In this document: positions 1 to 8,439 of the stretch, piece after piece
Layout of the letters: every line of letters begins with the position of its first letter
Numbering within the stretch: the first letter of the stretch is position 1
Assembly (NCBI RefSeq): GCF_024397795.1
Contig: NZ_CP072983.1
Span: 682,001 to 746,000, forward strand
Direction of reading: 5' to 3'
Source of the DNA: Lactobacillus intestinalis
Lineage (GTDB): Bacteria; Bacillota; Bacilli; Lactobacillales; Lactobacillaceae
DNA length: 64,000 bases
Notes under the pieces: model-generated
What the model saw: the letters and a program-made list of their open reading frames with translations, nothing else
Database searches by the model: none
What the model was told of the DNA's origin: nothing
Translations under genes and position numbers: made by a program

Positions 1-1329
1 TTCTTTTTGCATGGCTTCGTATTTTGGTTTGATCTTTAAATATTGGCCTGCGTCCCATAAGTTTGATTGGCAAGTCTCAGCAAGTAAATCTAAGTCTTCT
101 CCTTGACAATCTTCTGGAGCCACTACCAAACCATGTTCGCGATAATAATCATACCAAGAAGAAATTGCAGCTTCTGAAACTACTGTCTTTAAGCCTTTAA
201 CACCAGTTGTAGCAACAGCAATTTGTAAAGTGCCTAGATAAGAGCGACCTGTCATTCCAATGTTGCCATTACACCAGTCAGCTTTAATTTCATGTTCTTT
301 ACTGCGATCGGTATAAGCAACGCGGTCACCATGCAGCCACTCAATGACTTCTTTAGCCGATTCGGTTTCTTCAGGAGAGCCGGTGATTCTTAAACCGTCA
401 CTACCTCGGGTACCAATTCCGCCGGCAAATACGCTAGAAAATCCACGGGCAAGAAGATATTCATTTAGTGGGTAGGAAGATTTGTGAACGGCTTCTTCTG
501 TAGAAATATGATTTTCGCCGTTGGGCTTGGGAGCGTCAACTTTTGGCATAGGTTGATATTTAGGATCTGTCCAGAGAGTACTATCTGAAAGATTTTCATC
601 AACGTTGTGGTTGCGCTTTTCATTTGCAATAATTCCGCCAAAATATGGGGAGGCAGTATATAGAGTCGGAACTTTGAGTCCTTGATCGCTTTCCTTCGGG
701 CGAAAAATAGTAACTTGAATTAGATCGCTTTTTCCGTCTTGGTCAGTATCAAGATCAGTTTCCACGTAAACAACTTCTCGAATAATTTTGTTAGTGTCAA
801 AAACAGGCAATGACTTTCCATTAAAGAACATGAACTTGTTTTGACCCCAGAATTGAGTGAAATAACCCTTTCCTGCCATTACATCTATTAAGAGCTGACC
901 GTTTTTAGCGCGAGTATTAAGCAAACGGTAAAAGGCAAAAACTAGCTTTTCAATGTTGTTGATATCTTTGACTACAGGTAAGTTTTGTTTTTGCATAAAA
1001 CCGGTAGGATTATCTAATTGGTAATCATAATGAACATGGTAACCCAGAAGTTGCAATGCTACATTGTAAAATTGATTAGTTCCAATTTGCGTAGGATTTT
1101 GCTTTAAAAAATTAGCTAAAGTAAGTTCATCAGAAACTGCAAATTCGGATAATTTAGCAGTTTTTGCTTCGTCACTTTTAGCTTCGACGATCACGGTTTT
1201 GATTAACTTGGCTAATAAATCGCTAAATGACCATTCTTGGTAATTACGAGGCAAAAAATTAATATCAATTAATTCCTTTGCTTGCTCAGGGTAATCGGTT
1301 TTTACATAAGCATATTGATTGTATTTCAT
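1..1329 (-). CDS. pepX: X-prolyl dipeptidyl aminopeptidase PepX (N-terminal 443 residues; runs off the window)
   Basis: Serine peptidase of family S15 that releases X-Pro dipeptides from the N-terminus of proline-rich peptides in the cytoplasm. The visible 443 codons start [10 protein letters not shown] at an ATG preceded by AAGGAG. They contain the nucleophile motif GRSYLGT near residue 362 and a preceding stretch [10 protein letters not shown] typical of PepX. The family is usually about 790 residues, so the C-terminal half lies beyond base 1. It follows the ArsC-like gene by about 20 bases on the same strand and may be co-transcribed with the esterase and ArsC-like genes, although a separate promoter cannot be excluded. 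Identification is firm because several conserved PepX blocks are present. Confidence 0.95.
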   Translation of the reverse strand, partial: MKYNQYAYVKTDYPEQAKELIDINFLPRNYQEWSFSDLLAKLIKTVIVEAKSDEAKTAKLSEFAVSDELTLANFLKQNPTQIGTNQFYNVALQLLGYHVHYDYQLDNPTGFMQKQNLPVVKDINNIEKLVFAFYRLLNTRAKNGQLLIDVMAGKGYFTQFWGQNKFMFFNGKSLPVFDTNKIIREVVYVETDLDTDQDGKSDLIQVTIFRPKESDQGLKVPTLYTASPYFGGIIANEKRNHNVDENLSDSTLWTDPKYQPMPKVDAPKPNGENHISTEEAVHKSSYPLNEYLLARGFSSVFAGGIGTRGSDGLRITGSPEETESAKEVIEWLHGDRVAYTDRSKEHEIKADWCNGNIGMTGRSYLGTLQIAVATTGVKGLKTVVSEAAISSWYDYYREHGLVVAPEDCQGEDLDLLAETCQSNLWDAGQYLKIKPKYEAMQKE

Positions 1330-1349
1330 TGATTTCTCCTTATTCAAAT

Positions 1350-1613
1350 CTATACCTTAAGTTTACTAGTTTTCAGTAGATGATAACCAAGTTTTTTCGT
1401 AATTCTCTTCATTTGGCGATAATGTTGGCCACTAGTATTGAAAAAATAGCGCAACCCTCGGTCTTGATGGGTGTTTAACCAGTTTGCTAAGTCAACTTTA
1501 GTGGGAGGATCTTCTATCAAATCTTGAAATTCGTATTTAATTTGATGATCATCAAACCACTTGCGAGCTTTTCTTGAAGTAGAACATTTTTTGTAACCGT
1601 AAAATTTGATCAT
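1350..1613 (-). CDS. Short ArsC/Spx-family (thioredoxin-fold) protein, C-terminus abnormal
   Basis: Small thioredoxin-fold protein of the ArsC/YffB/Spx family. The N-terminal active-site region [12 protein letters not shown] (Cys10) and the conserved [10 protein letters not shown] block are present. Family members are usually about 110-120 residues with a C-terminal helix ending in a conserved KRP motif. This one stops at 87 residues with an unrelated basic tail ([17 protein letters not shown]), so the KRP region is missing. Its ATG overlaps the stop codon of the upstream esterase (TAATG), which indicates translational coupling. The truncated end suggests a deletion next to pepX. Whether it is still active is not known. 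Confidence 0.7.
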   Translation of the reverse strand: MIKFYGYKKCSTSRKARKWFDDHQIKYEFQDLIEDPPTKVDLANWLNTHQDRGLRYFFNTSGQHYRQMKRITKKLGYHLLKTSKLKV

Positions 1614-2500
1614 TATTTTTCCTCAAAGTGTCTAAAGAATTCTAATTCATCGTCAGTTGCTTTAGCTGCGATCTTACTCTTTTGATCGACAAAGAATACA
1701 TGGTAGCAGGGATGCTGCTGATCACCGTACATTCTAAGATCCGCCTCTACGCCGCGTCCTAGCAAGAAGCCAAAGAGAGTATGATCAACATCACGTAAGA
1801 AGTCTTCATTTCCAGTAATTAAGAAAGTAGGAGGGAAGTTTTGGTTAATATACTTTTCTACATTCAATTGCTCATGATATTTTTCAACTGCATTTTTGGT
1901 AAAATAAGCAGCTTCTAGGCTGTTTAAATCGTTTAAAACGAAAGCTGCAGAACAATTTAAACCAATGGCCCTAATCTTTAAATTGATGGCTTTAAAAGAA
2001 AACTTCTTAGCATAGTCTGGGTTAGAAAGAATCGTCGCATATTGCTCAACCATCTGTCCGCCAGCAGAATCTCCGATTAAGAAGACATTTTTACGATCAA
2101 GACGATATTCCTCAGCATGTTGATCTACCCATTGAATATAGGCATTTACATCATTTAATTCGTCAGGATATTCTGCATCTTCGGGAGCTAAACGATAGTT
2201 AGGATTGATAAAAGCAAATCCACGTTTAGCCATTCCCATACCATAGTATTGGTAGGTTTCTTTAGTGCCATAAACCCAGCCACCTCCATGAACGTTGATA
2301 ATAGTAGGAAAGGGAGGTTCGATGTGTTTTGGTAAATAAACATCGAGGGTATGCCATTGCTTATCTGGGCCATATTGTAAATTATCGATACGTTCAACAT
2401 CAGGATCGTTTGGATTCAATCCACTGTCACGCTTATCGTCGCTTGCTTTAGCACCATTTCTAAATTTATTGATAAGTTCTTTTAAATAGTTTTCACTCAT
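1613..2500 (-). CDS. Alpha/beta-hydrolase esterase/lipase (HSL-like)
   Basis: A 295-residue cytoplasmic carboxylesterase-type hydrolase of the hormone-sensitive-lipase-like group. It shows the oxyanion-hole motif HGGGWVYG, the nucleophile elbow GDSAGG, an Asp in the context GNEDFL, and a His near HPCYHVFF, which together make a full Ser-Asp-His triad. There is no signal peptide. It is the first gene of a minus-strand unit with the ArsC-like gene and possibly pepX. A promoter with TTGAAG and TAGAAT boxes lies just upstream. The substrate cannot be told from the sequence; short-chain acyl esters are usual for the family. Confidence 0.85.
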   Translation of the reverse strand: MSENYLKELINKFRNGAKASDDKRDSGLNPNDPDVERIDNLQYGPDKQWHTLDVYLPKHIEPPFPTIINVHGGGWVYGTKETYQYYGMGMAKRGFAFINPNYRLAPEDAEYPDELNDVNAYIQWVDQHAEEYRLDRKNVFLIGDSAGGQMVEQYATILSNPDYAKKFSFKAINLKIRAIGLNCSAAFVLNDLNSLEAAYFTKNAVEKYHEQLNVEKYINQNFPPTFLITGNEDFLRDVDHTLFGFLLGRGVEADLRMYGDQQHPCYHVFFVDQKSKIAAKATDDELEFFRHFEEK

Positions 2501-2538
2501 ATTGAATCTCTTTTCTATATTGAAAACATTTTCATTTT

Positions 2539-2567
2539 ATTCTATTTTAACCCAAAAATTGCTTCAA
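2539..2567 (-). promoter_or_regulatory. SigA-type promoter of the esterase/ArsC-like unit
   Basis: Read on the minus strand: -35 TTGAAG, 17-base spacer, -10 TAGAAT, followed about 40 bases later by the esterase ATG. Confidence 0.6.
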
Positions 2568-2598
2568 AATAAAAAATTAACTTTTTTAAAAATAATGC

Positions 2599-2627
2599 TT
2601 GCATTTTTCCAAAAGATTCCCTATAAT
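2599..2627 (+). promoter_or_regulatory. Promoter of tRNA-Arg
   Basis: -35 TTGCAT and a consensus -10 TATAAT separated by 17 bases, 37 bases upstream of the tRNA 5' end. Confidence 0.75.
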
Positions 2628-2663
2628 AATTTATGTTCTGTTGAGGACATACAAACATACATT

Positions 2664-2739
2664 GGTCTGGTAGCTCAGCTGGATAGAGCAACAGTCTTCT
2701 AAACTGTGGGTCGTGGGTTCGAATCTCACCCGGATCACC
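2664..2739 (+). tRNA. tRNA-Arg (anticodon UCU)
   Basis: A 76-base cloverleaf with acceptor strand GGTCTGG pairing to CCGGATC (two wobble pairs). The D-arm is AGCTCAGCTGGATAGAGCA, the anticodon loop CTTCTAA has TCT at 2698-2700, and the T-arm contains GGTTCGAATC. The discriminator is A and CCA is encoded. It reads AGA codons, which are frequent in this A+T-rich genome. It has its own promoter and a terminator immediately downstream, so it is a single-gene unit. Confidence 0.97.
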
Positions 2740-2744
2740 AACTA

Positions 2745-2776
2745 AGGCAACATTTATATGTTGCCTTTTTTGTTGC
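2745..2776 (+). terminator. Rho-independent terminator of tRNA-Arg
   Basis: Stem GGCAACAT / ATGTTGCC with a short A+T loop followed by TTTTTT. Confidence 0.85.
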
Positions 2777-2798
2777 TCTTTTACAAGTGACCACCGTT

Positions 2799-2829
2799 TT
2801 GACCACCGAACTATTTTTCATGATATAAT
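2799..2829 (+). promoter_or_regulatory. Probable promoter of the ECF S-component gene
   Basis: -35-like TTGACC and consensus -10 TATAAT, but with a long 19-base spacer. It ends 28 bases before the start codon. Confidence 0.45.
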
Positions 2830-2857
2830 TAAGAAAATTTTGAGTTGAGGGAAATCA

Positions 2858-3469
2858 ATGAAGAGAAATAGTACCGTTCGTTTGACAATTACAGCGATCT
2901 TTACAGCAATCTTAATCTTACAGACAATTGTACCTAATATTGGCTATATCCATATTTTTCCAGGCTTACCTGCAATCACTACTGTGCCTCTAACAGTTGC
3001 AATTTATGGGGCGCTGATGGGCACTAAAGCCGGATTTATTTTCGGCCTGTTTTGGGGAATTACTCGTTTTATCGCAACTTATGCTATGCCAAGTGATATG
3101 GTAAGTTTGTTACTTTTCCAGAATCCGTTAATTTCGATCGTTCCGCGTGTTTTAGCTGGAGTAACTCCGGGAATAATTGTAAATCTTTTTAAAACGGATA
3201 ATCCTAAAATGCAAAAAGTTAGTTATCTGCTAGCCGGATTTGCGACCTCCTTTATGAATACTGCTTTTGTAATTATTATGACTAGTTTAGTATTTATGGG
3301 GGATCCAACTCATTTGACAAAATACTTAGGCTCTGTGAATACGAGTCAGCCTTTAATCATGATTTTAATTGTAGCTCTAGGTGTCAATGGGATTGTTGAA
3401 ATGATTTTTACGGGCCTGTTAACACCGATAATTATGCCAGCTTTAAAACTTGTGATGAAAAAGGCGTAA
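2858..3469 (+). CDS. ECF transporter substrate-binding (S) component, PanT-like
   Basis: A 203-residue integral membrane protein with about six hydrophobic segments and a short basic N-terminus (MKRNSTVRLT). It has the general look of the S components of energy-coupling-factor vitamin importers, which bind the vitamin and dock on a shared EcfAA'T module. The segment ILQTIVPNIGYI and the long central TM block with FPGLPAITTVPL resemble the family of general/pantothenate S components found in lactobacilli. Substrate is an inference; pantothenate is one candidate. It stands alone, as expected for group II ECF systems in which EcfAA'T is encoded elsewhere. Confidence 0.75.
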   Translation: MKRNSTVRLTITAIFTAILILQTIVPNIGYIHIFPGLPAITTVPLTVAIYGALMGTKAGFIFGLFWGITRFIATYAMPSDMVSLLLFQNPLISIVPRVLAGVTPGIIVNLFKTDNPKMQKVSYLLAGFATSFMNTAFVIIMTSLVFMGDPTHLTKYLGSVNTSQPLIMILIVALGVNGIVEMIFTGLLTPIIMPALKLVMKKA

Positions 3470-3515
3470 TTTTGAGTATAATTAAATAAGAATTAAAGCT
3501 TATGGAGGAAATTTT

Positions 3516-3695
3516 ATGCCATTTGTACATATTGAGTTAATTAAGGGTCGAACTGACGAACAATTAACTAAGTTGATGAAAGATGTAACTGAAGCAGTTC
3601 ATAAGGATACAGGTGCTCCTAAAGAACATATTCATGTAATTATTAATGAACTTGATAAGCATTCATACGGTAATAATGGTGAATGGCGAGCTTAA
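3516..3695 (+). CDS. 4-oxalocrotonate tautomerase-family protein
   Basis: A 59-residue protein starting [16 protein letters not shown]. Pro2 becomes the N-terminal catalytic base after Met removal, as in the 4-oxalocrotonate tautomerase superfamily. The later [17 protein letters not shown] block fits the DmpI/YwhB type of about 60 residues. The start has a clear GGAGG ribosome site 7 bases upstream. It acts on small enol/keto acids in relatives; the physiological substrate here is unknown. It is followed at once by a terminator. Confidence 0.85.
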   Translation: MPFVHIELIKGRTDEQLTKLMKDVTEAVHKDTGAPKEHIHVIINELDKHSYGNNGEWRA

Positions 3696-3702
3696 AATTT
3701 AA

Positions 3703-3729
3703 AGCGTTAGTGCAAGCTAACGCTTTTTA
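3703..3729 (+). terminator. Terminator after the tautomerase gene
   Basis: Stem AGCGTTAG / CTAACGCT with loop TGCAAG, then TTTTT. Confidence 0.85.
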
Positions 3730-3745
3730 GTTTGGAAGTGAATTT

Positions 3746-4756
3746 ATGACATTGAAAATGGCTAATATTGCAAAAATGGCTCATGTTTCAACTAGTGCTG
3801 TATCATTGGCTCTTAATGGTAAGGCAGGAATTAGTCAAGAAACTCGAGAGAAAATTTTTAAAATAATTAATGAAACAGGATATGAACCTTTACGCAAGAG
3901 ACGTAAGGGAGGAAGTCGAAAAGTAGCTAGTTGCGACTTGATGATTATTAGTGATGAAAAAGGGATTGTTAATCGACATTATTACAGTCTGCCTTTTTTT
4001 GACCATTTAGTTGCTAATCTTACTCAAAGTGTGACCGGGTTTGGTACAGATTTGCGAATTGATAATTTGAAAATTAATCATTTAATTCAAGATTTAGAAT
4101 TTTTACTTCAAACAAAGTCGATTACTAATGCGATAGTTTTAGGCACAGATTTGACTAGTACACAAGTAAAATATATTTCTTCGAAAATTAAACATGTTGT
4201 ATTTTTAGATACTTATTTTGAAGAATTAAACTGTGATTTTGTAACTATGGATAATTATCGTGCAACTTATGAAGCAGCTAATTATATTTTAGAAAAAGGT
4301 TATACCAAAATTGGTTATGCTGCTTCTATTAAAGAAAATGCTAATTTTTTACAAAGACGAGCAGGTTTTCTTGATGCATTAAAGAATAAGAAAATCTCTT
4401 TACAAAATTTATATAAAATTGATCCTGCTTCTTTAACTAAAATAGGACCGTTATCTGGGTTTTCTTACAAGAATTTACCTGAGGTAATATTCTGTGAAAC
4501 TGACTATATGGCTCTGAGAATTATTAAGGATTTAACTAAAAACAATATTAAGGTTCCAGATGATGTAAAAATTATGGGCTTTGATGATATTAGTGAAGGA
4601 AAATTGGCTAGTCCATCATTAACAACGATTCATGTGCCAATAGATCAGATTGTGAATCAAGTTATTTTTCAATTGCAATCCCAGGTGGCTACGAGTGATT
4701 GGGATGCACAAAAGTCATTGATAGGGACTCATTTGATAGTTAGACAAAGTCTTTAA
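3746..4756 (+). CDS. rbsR: LacI-family regulator, ribose operon repressor RbsR
   Basis: A 336-residue transcription factor. The N-terminal LacI helix-turn-helix covers about residues 5-25 (NIAKMAHVSTSAVSLALNG), followed by a basic hinge (KRRKGGSRK) and a periplasmic-binding-protein-like sensor domain ending in the typical DDVKIMGFDDI and LTTIHVP blocks. It sits directly in front of rbsK-rbsD-rbsU, which identifies it as the likely ribose-responsive repressor. The stop codon is followed by a large palindrome that may be its operator. The effector is inferred from context. Confidence 0.85.
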   Translation: MTLKMANIAKMAHVSTSAVSLALNGKAGISQETREKIFKIINETGYEPLRKRRKGGSRKVASCDLMIISDEKGIVNRHYYSLPFFDHLVANLTQSVTGFGTDLRIDNLKINHLIQDLEFLLQTKSITNAIVLGTDLTSTQVKYISSKIKHVVFLDTYFEELNCDFVTMDNYRATYEAANYILEKGYTKIGYAASIKENANFLQRRAGFLDALKNKKISLQNLYKIDPASLTKIGPLSGFSYKNLPEVIFCETDYMALRIIKDLTKNNIKVPDDVKIMGFDDISEGKLASPSLTTIHVPIDQIVNQVIFQLQSQVATSDWDAQKSLIGTHLIVRQSL

Positions 4757-4760
4757 CTAA

Positions 4761-4800
4761 AATAATAACTAAAATAAGATTTTTTATTTTAGTTATTATT
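4761..4800 (+). repeat. Perfect 17-bp inverted repeat between rbsR and rbsK (operator or terminator)
   Basis: Arms 4761-4777 and 4784-4800 are exact reverse complements, separated by GATTTT. The core ACTAAAATA is also repeated directly just upstream (4755 onward). The stem is almost entirely A+T, so it makes a weak terminator. Its position touching the -35 box of the rbsK promoter suits an RbsR operator. Confidence 0.6.
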
Positions 4801-4827
4801 GAAAGCGCTGACAGCATATGGAATAAT
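4799..4827 (+). promoter_or_regulatory. Promoter of rbsKDU
   Basis: -35 TTGAAA, 17-base spacer, -10 AATAAT. The -35 box overlaps the cre site and abuts the inverted repeat. The 5' leader to the rbsK ATG is about 55 bases. Confidence 0.6.
4800..4813 (+). promoter_or_regulatory. cre site (CcpA operator) over the rbsK -35 box
   Basis: TGAAAGCGCTGACA matches the low-G+C Gram-positive consensus TGWAANCGNTNWCA at every position. Its placement over the -35 box predicts carbon-catabolite repression of ribose use. Confidence 0.8.
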
Positions 4828-4888
4828 GATTTTAGAAAGAAGGAAAACAAAGTCTAAAAGCTATTTTAGTAGAGAAGGGAACAATAAT

Positions 4889-5812
4889 ATGAATAAGATT
4901 TCTGTTTTAGGTAGTATTAACCTAGATTCAACATTGCATATTAATCATATTCCATTACCTGGTGAAACTATTCATGTTACCAAGAAAACTGCGGCCGCTG
5001 GCGGTAAAGGAGCAAATCAAGCTGTAGCTGCTCAAAGAAGCGGCGCAGAAGTTAGTTTTATTGGTACAGTAGGACGTGATTATGGTGGTAAGTTTATGCT
5101 TACTACTATGAAGAATGAAGGCATAAATTTAACGCAAGTTTTAATAAAAGAAAATATTGATACAGGTACTGCAACAATTATGCTTGATGAAAAGGGACAA
5201 AACAGTATTTTAGTTGATGCAGGAGCTAACGCTGAAGTTACTCCGAATCAAATTGATAATGCTGAAGAGACTATTAAAAATAGTGATTATATTATCGCTC
5301 AATTTGAAACCCCAATTGATGCAACAATTGAAGCTTTCAAAATTGCCAAGAAAAATGGCGTTGTCACGATCTTAAATCCCGCTCCTGCAACTAAAGTTAG
5401 TGATGCTTTATTAGCTGTAACTGATATTATTGCTCCTAATGAAACAGAAAGTGCTTTGATTACAGGTATTGAAGTAAATAATGAAGAAAATATGCTTAAA
5501 ACAGCAGAATACTTTAAGCAAAAAGGTGTCAATACTACCTTAATTACTTTAGGTGAACGCGGTGTATTTTATGCAAATGGAACTCATCATGCTTTAGTTC
5601 CGGCGCACAAGGTAAAAGCAGTTGATACTACTGGAGCCGGCGATACATTTATTGGAGGGTTAACTGCAATACTAAAGAAGGATTTATCCAACATTGAAAA
5701 AGCAATTAGTTATGGCCAAAAGGCATCTTCAATTACAGTTCAGACTTTAGGTGCAATGCCATCAATTCCTACGAAGGATAAAGTTGAAGAAGTATATGGA
5801 AAGGAATTTTAA
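4889..5812 (+). CDS. rbsK: Ribokinase
   Basis: PfkB-family kinase that phosphorylates D-ribose to ribose 5-phosphate with ATP. The 307-residue product starts [13 protein letters not shown]. The ATG is preferred over an upstream in-frame TTG because GAAGGG lies just before it and the PfkB fold starts there. It has the sugar-binding GGKGANQA (residues 38-45) and the anion-hole/catalytic motif DTTGAGD (residues 246-252, Asp252 as base). Second gene of the ribose operon; rbsD follows after one base. Confidence 0.95.
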   Translation: MNKISVLGSINLDSTLHINHIPLPGETIHVTKKTAAAGGKGANQAVAAQRSGAEVSFIGTVGRDYGGKFMLTTMKNEGINLTQVLIKENIDTGTATIMLDEKGQNSILVDAGANAEVTPNQIDNAEETIKNSDYIIAQFETPIDATIEAFKIAKKNGVVTILNPAPATKVSDALLAVTDIIAPNETESALITGIEVNNEENMLKTAEYFKQKGVNTTLITLGERGVFYANGTHHALVPAHKVKAVDTTGAGDTFIGGLTAILKKDLSNIEKAISYGQKASSITVQTLGAMPSIPTKDKVEEVYGKEF

Positions 5813-5813
5813 A

Positions 5814-6209
5814 ATGAAAAAGACTGGTGTAATGAATTCAAATATTTCACGCGTAATTGCTGATATGGGTCATATGGATTGGCTTGGGATTGGGGATGCA
5901 GGAACTCCTGTACCAAAGGACACAGAAAAGATTGATCTTTCAGTTAGATCAGGCTTACCATCTTTTATTGATGTTTTAAAGGAAGTTTTAGTAGAATTAG
6001 AAGTACAAAAAGTTTATGTTGCTGAAGAAATAAAGACTGAAAATTCGAAACAACTTGAAGAAATTAAGAAGGTCTTACCAGATGTTGAAATTGAATTTAT
6101 TCCACATTCACAATTGAAGAAAGATTTATCAGTTTCAAAGGCATTTATTCGGACTGGTGAAGAGACACCATATTCAAACATTATTTTGGAAAGTGGCGTA
6201 ATCTTTTAA
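5814..6209 (+). CDS. rbsD: D-ribose pyranase
   Basis: Converts beta-pyranose to beta-furanose ribose so that RbsK can use it. The 131-residue protein has the hallmark DMGHMDW with catalytic His20, and a C-terminal [17 protein letters not shown] block typical of RbsD. The ATG one base after the rbsK stop is chosen because the family begins MKKTGVMNS; longer in-frame starts inside rbsK lack homology. GGAAAGG before the ATG serves as the ribosome site. Confidence 0.95.
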   Translation: MKKTGVMNSNISRVIADMGHMDWLGIGDAGTPVPKDTEKIDLSVRSGLPSFIDVLKEVLVELEVQKVYVAEEIKTENSKQLEEIKKVLPDVEIEFIPHSQLKKDLSVSKAFIRTGEETPYSNIILESGVIF

Positions 6210-6224
6210 AGTTGAAACTGATTT

Positions 6225-6252
6225 AAATAATCGTGTAAGACGATTATTTTTA
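6225..6252 (+). terminator. Hairpin between rbsD and rbsU (possible attenuator)
   Basis: Stem AAATAATCGT / ACGATTATTT with loop GTAAG and a following TTTT. It lies inside the operon, so it may only partly stop transcription or may stabilise the upstream mRNA. Confidence 0.6.
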
Positions 6253-6266
6253 GAATAGGTGATAAT

Positions 6267-7157
6267 ATGAATGGTATTGCTATTTTAGTTGGTTTGGGGC
6301 CGTTAATTGGTTGGGGCTTCTTTCCAACTATTGCTTCAAAAATTGGTGGTAAACCTGTAAATCAGATTATTGGGGCAACCTTTGGAACGTTTATTTTTGC
6401 TCTAGTTTATGATTTGATTCAGGGCCTAGGTATTCCTTCGGGAGCAGCTCTTGGTTGGTCTATTATTTCTGGAATAGGTTGGGCAAGTGCACAAATTATT
6501 ACTTTTTATTCATTCACATTAATTGGTTCATCACGTGCTATGCCAATTACTACTGCATTTCAGCTTTTAGGTGCTTCACTTTGGGGAGTATTTGCTTTAG
6601 GTGATTGGCCAACTATGGCAGACAAGTGTATTGGCTTCTTTGCACTAGTTTTAATTGTAATTGGTGCTTGGATGACAACTTGGTCAGAAAATAAAACTGC
6701 CGATAAAGCAAGTAGAATGAAAAAGGCAGTTATCGTTTTACTGATTGGTGAAATTGGTTATTGGGCTTACTCAGCTGCTCCGCAAGCTGCCCACATTGAT
6801 GGCTCACGTGCATTTTTACCACAATCTATTGGAATGTGTATCGTAGCTATTGTTTATGCTTTATTCTTGAAGTTAAAAAACAAAGACGAAAAATGTGCGC
6901 TTTTACAGGCAGTGTCATATAAGCAAATTATTTCCGGTTTCTTCTTTGCTTTTGCAGCCTTAACATACTTGATTTCAGCTCAACCAAATATGAATGGTTT
7001 AGCAACTGGATTCCTTCTTTCACAAACTTCTGTAGTTTTAGCAACTTTAACAGGAATTTGGATGTTGCATGAAACTAAAACTAAGAAAGAAATGGTCATT
7101 ACTATCTTAGGATTAATACTTATTATTGGTGCTGCCGCTATGACAGTCATTGTTTAA
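6267..7157 (+). CDS. rbsU: Ribose/glucose uptake protein of the GRP family (RbsU-like)
   Basis: A 296-residue membrane protein with about ten hydrophobic segments (two repeats of five), very like the glucose/ribose porter family that includes RbsU of Lactobacillus sakei and GlcU. It starts MNGIAILVGLGPLIGWGFFP and has the family block GSSRAMPITTAFQLLGASL. Its place after rbsK and rbsD supports proton-coupled ribose import. This gene replaces the ABC importer RbsABC used in many other bacteria. Confidence 0.85.
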   Translation: MNGIAILVGLGPLIGWGFFPTIASKIGGKPVNQIIGATFGTFIFALVYDLIQGLGIPSGAALGWSIISGIGWASAQIITFYSFTLIGSSRAMPITTAFQLLGASLWGVFALGDWPTMADKCIGFFALVLIVIGAWMTTWSENKTADKASRMKKAVIVLLIGEIGYWAYSAAPQAAHIDGSRAFLPQSIGMCIVAIVYALFLKLKNKDEKCALLQAVSYKQIISGFFFAFAALTYLISAQPNMNGLATGFLLSQTSVVLATLTGIWMLHETKTKKEMVITILGLILIIGAAAMTVIV

Positions 7158-7194
7158 AGAATATTTATAAATCGAAAAATTATTAACATAGTAT

Positions 7195-7234
7195 AAAACC
7201 TCGAAATTGTTACTTAAATTTCGAGGTTTTTATA
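7195..7234. terminator. Bidirectional terminator between rbsU and the acyltransferase gene
   Basis: A 14-bp perfect stem, AAAACCTCGAAATT / AATTTCGAGGTTTT, with an 8-base loop and T-rich flanks on both strands. It serves convergent genes; its right arm ends at the acyltransferase stop codon. Confidence 0.9.
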
Positions 7235-8348
7235 TGACCTTTTTCATTAAAGGGTGGATTTTAAGCCAAATTTGGTGAATTAGATAAACTGATAAGTAAG
7301 ACAAAATCCAAGTACAGATCCAAGTGCCAAAAACGCCTAAGTAAATGTTGAAATGAGCCAAATTTTGAAAATTGAAAAACTTCCACAGAATTCGATCCCA
7401 GAAAACGTTGGCTAAAAAGGCGCGGTAAGCATAAAAGGCAAGAAAGTGAATGCTTTTTAGACAATGATTCATATTGAAGACCTTTTGAGCAATACAGATT
7501 AAATAGATCAAAAAGATAACTGCTAAGGCATAAATTGCCATTGAAGGACGATAATAGCTGTCATTCATTAAGTTTGTAATTTGGTGAGAGGAAAGAAACA
7601 CTTGTCTTGTCCAAAAGTAGGTAGCAAGATAAATTGCTACTACTAGCCACCAGTAATTAAACAGGAAGTTTTGCAATTCTTCATGGAAATTCCAGCTTAA
7701 ACCGCCATAAAAACCAAAAATAAGGAAGCTAATGAAAACTCGATCTAGTAGATACCAATTTTTAGTATGTGTTCCATTTAAAACAAAATGATCATAAAAC
7801 AGTAGCCAACTAAAATAGATCGCTCCAATAATGATGACTGCCCAAAATAGGCGCTGATAATTATGACCAACAAAACTACAAACCCATTTAATTAAGGGCA
7901 TAATCAGTAGAAATTGTAGCATCATTACACTATACCAAAGATGCGGAGCAGCATTTCCACTAAAGAATTGCCAGATAAACGTTCTTACATTATGATAAAA
8001 ACCGTGTTGCTGCAAATTAGGCATTGTAATTAAATAAATTAAGGTCCAAGCAAAAGTAGGAAAGAAATTATTGTCCCATTGGGTTTTAGAATACGATTTC
8101 AGATTTAGCTTATTTTGTGAATCGCTTTTTCTAGTCACGGTAAAAACAATCCCGAAAATAAAGGCGGGAGAAGTAAACTTGACTAGGTTATATAGTGAAG
8201 CTAAAAAGATCTGTTTTTTTAAATCAAGTGGAAATGTAATTGCCAAAGCAATGATTGGCTGTAGCATGACAACACCGTTGGCAAGAACTTTTAAATAGTC
8301 GCCGATGTCAGCTAACCACCAATTGGATTTGTGATCATTAATTTGCAT
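7230..8348 (-). CDS. Membrane acyltransferase, acyltransferase-3 family
   Basis: A 372-residue integral membrane protein with about ten TM segments, resembling the acyltransferase-3 (OafA/WecH-like) family that moves acyl groups onto surface polysaccharides or lipids. The first helix reads DYLKVLANGVVMLQPIIALA. At the place where most members carry a conserved His, this one has Gln-Pro. The SPAFIFGIVFTVTR block is close to related lactobacillar proteins. A promoter is not clear. The acceptor is unknown, and the missing His makes activity uncertain. Confidence 0.7.
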   Translation of the reverse strand: MQINDHKSNWWLADIGDYLKVLANGVVMLQPIIALAITFPLDLKKQIFLASLYNLVKFTSPAFIFGIVFTVTRKSDSQNKLNLKSYSKTQWDNNFFPTFAWTLIYLITMPNLQQHGFYHNVRTFIWQFFSGNAAPHLWYSVMMLQFLLIMPLIKWVCSFVGHNYQRLFWAVIIIGAIYFSWLLFYDHFVLNGTHTKNWYLLDRVFISFLIFGFYGGLSWNFHEELQNFLFNYWWLVVAIYLATYFWTRQVFLSSHQITNLMNDSYYRPSMAIYALAVIFLIYLICIAQKVFNMNHCLKSIHFLAFYAYRAFLANVFWDRILWKFFNFQNLAHFNIYLGVFGTWICTWILSYLSVYLIHQIWLKIHPLMKKVI

Positions 8349-8439
8349 ATTTTGCCTCTAGGATAACTATTATTTATTAATATATTAGCACACATAGATA
8401 TACTTATATCTTTTTGTGATTGAAGAAGGGGAAAGTTGA

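Noticed and set aside
2502-2702. A 66-codon plus-strand frame ending LVAQLDRATVF
   Set aside because: Its end is the tRNA-Arg sequence read as protein, a well-known false gene.
2785-2812. Repeated GACCACCG motif after tRNA-Arg as a phage attachment site
   Set aside because: No integrase gene and no second copy of the tRNA 3' end are in the window; the terminator right after the tRNA is intact.
5751-5813. Longer N-terminus for rbsD starting inside rbsK
   Set aside because: The family starts at MKKTGVMNS, and a ribosome site precedes that ATG.
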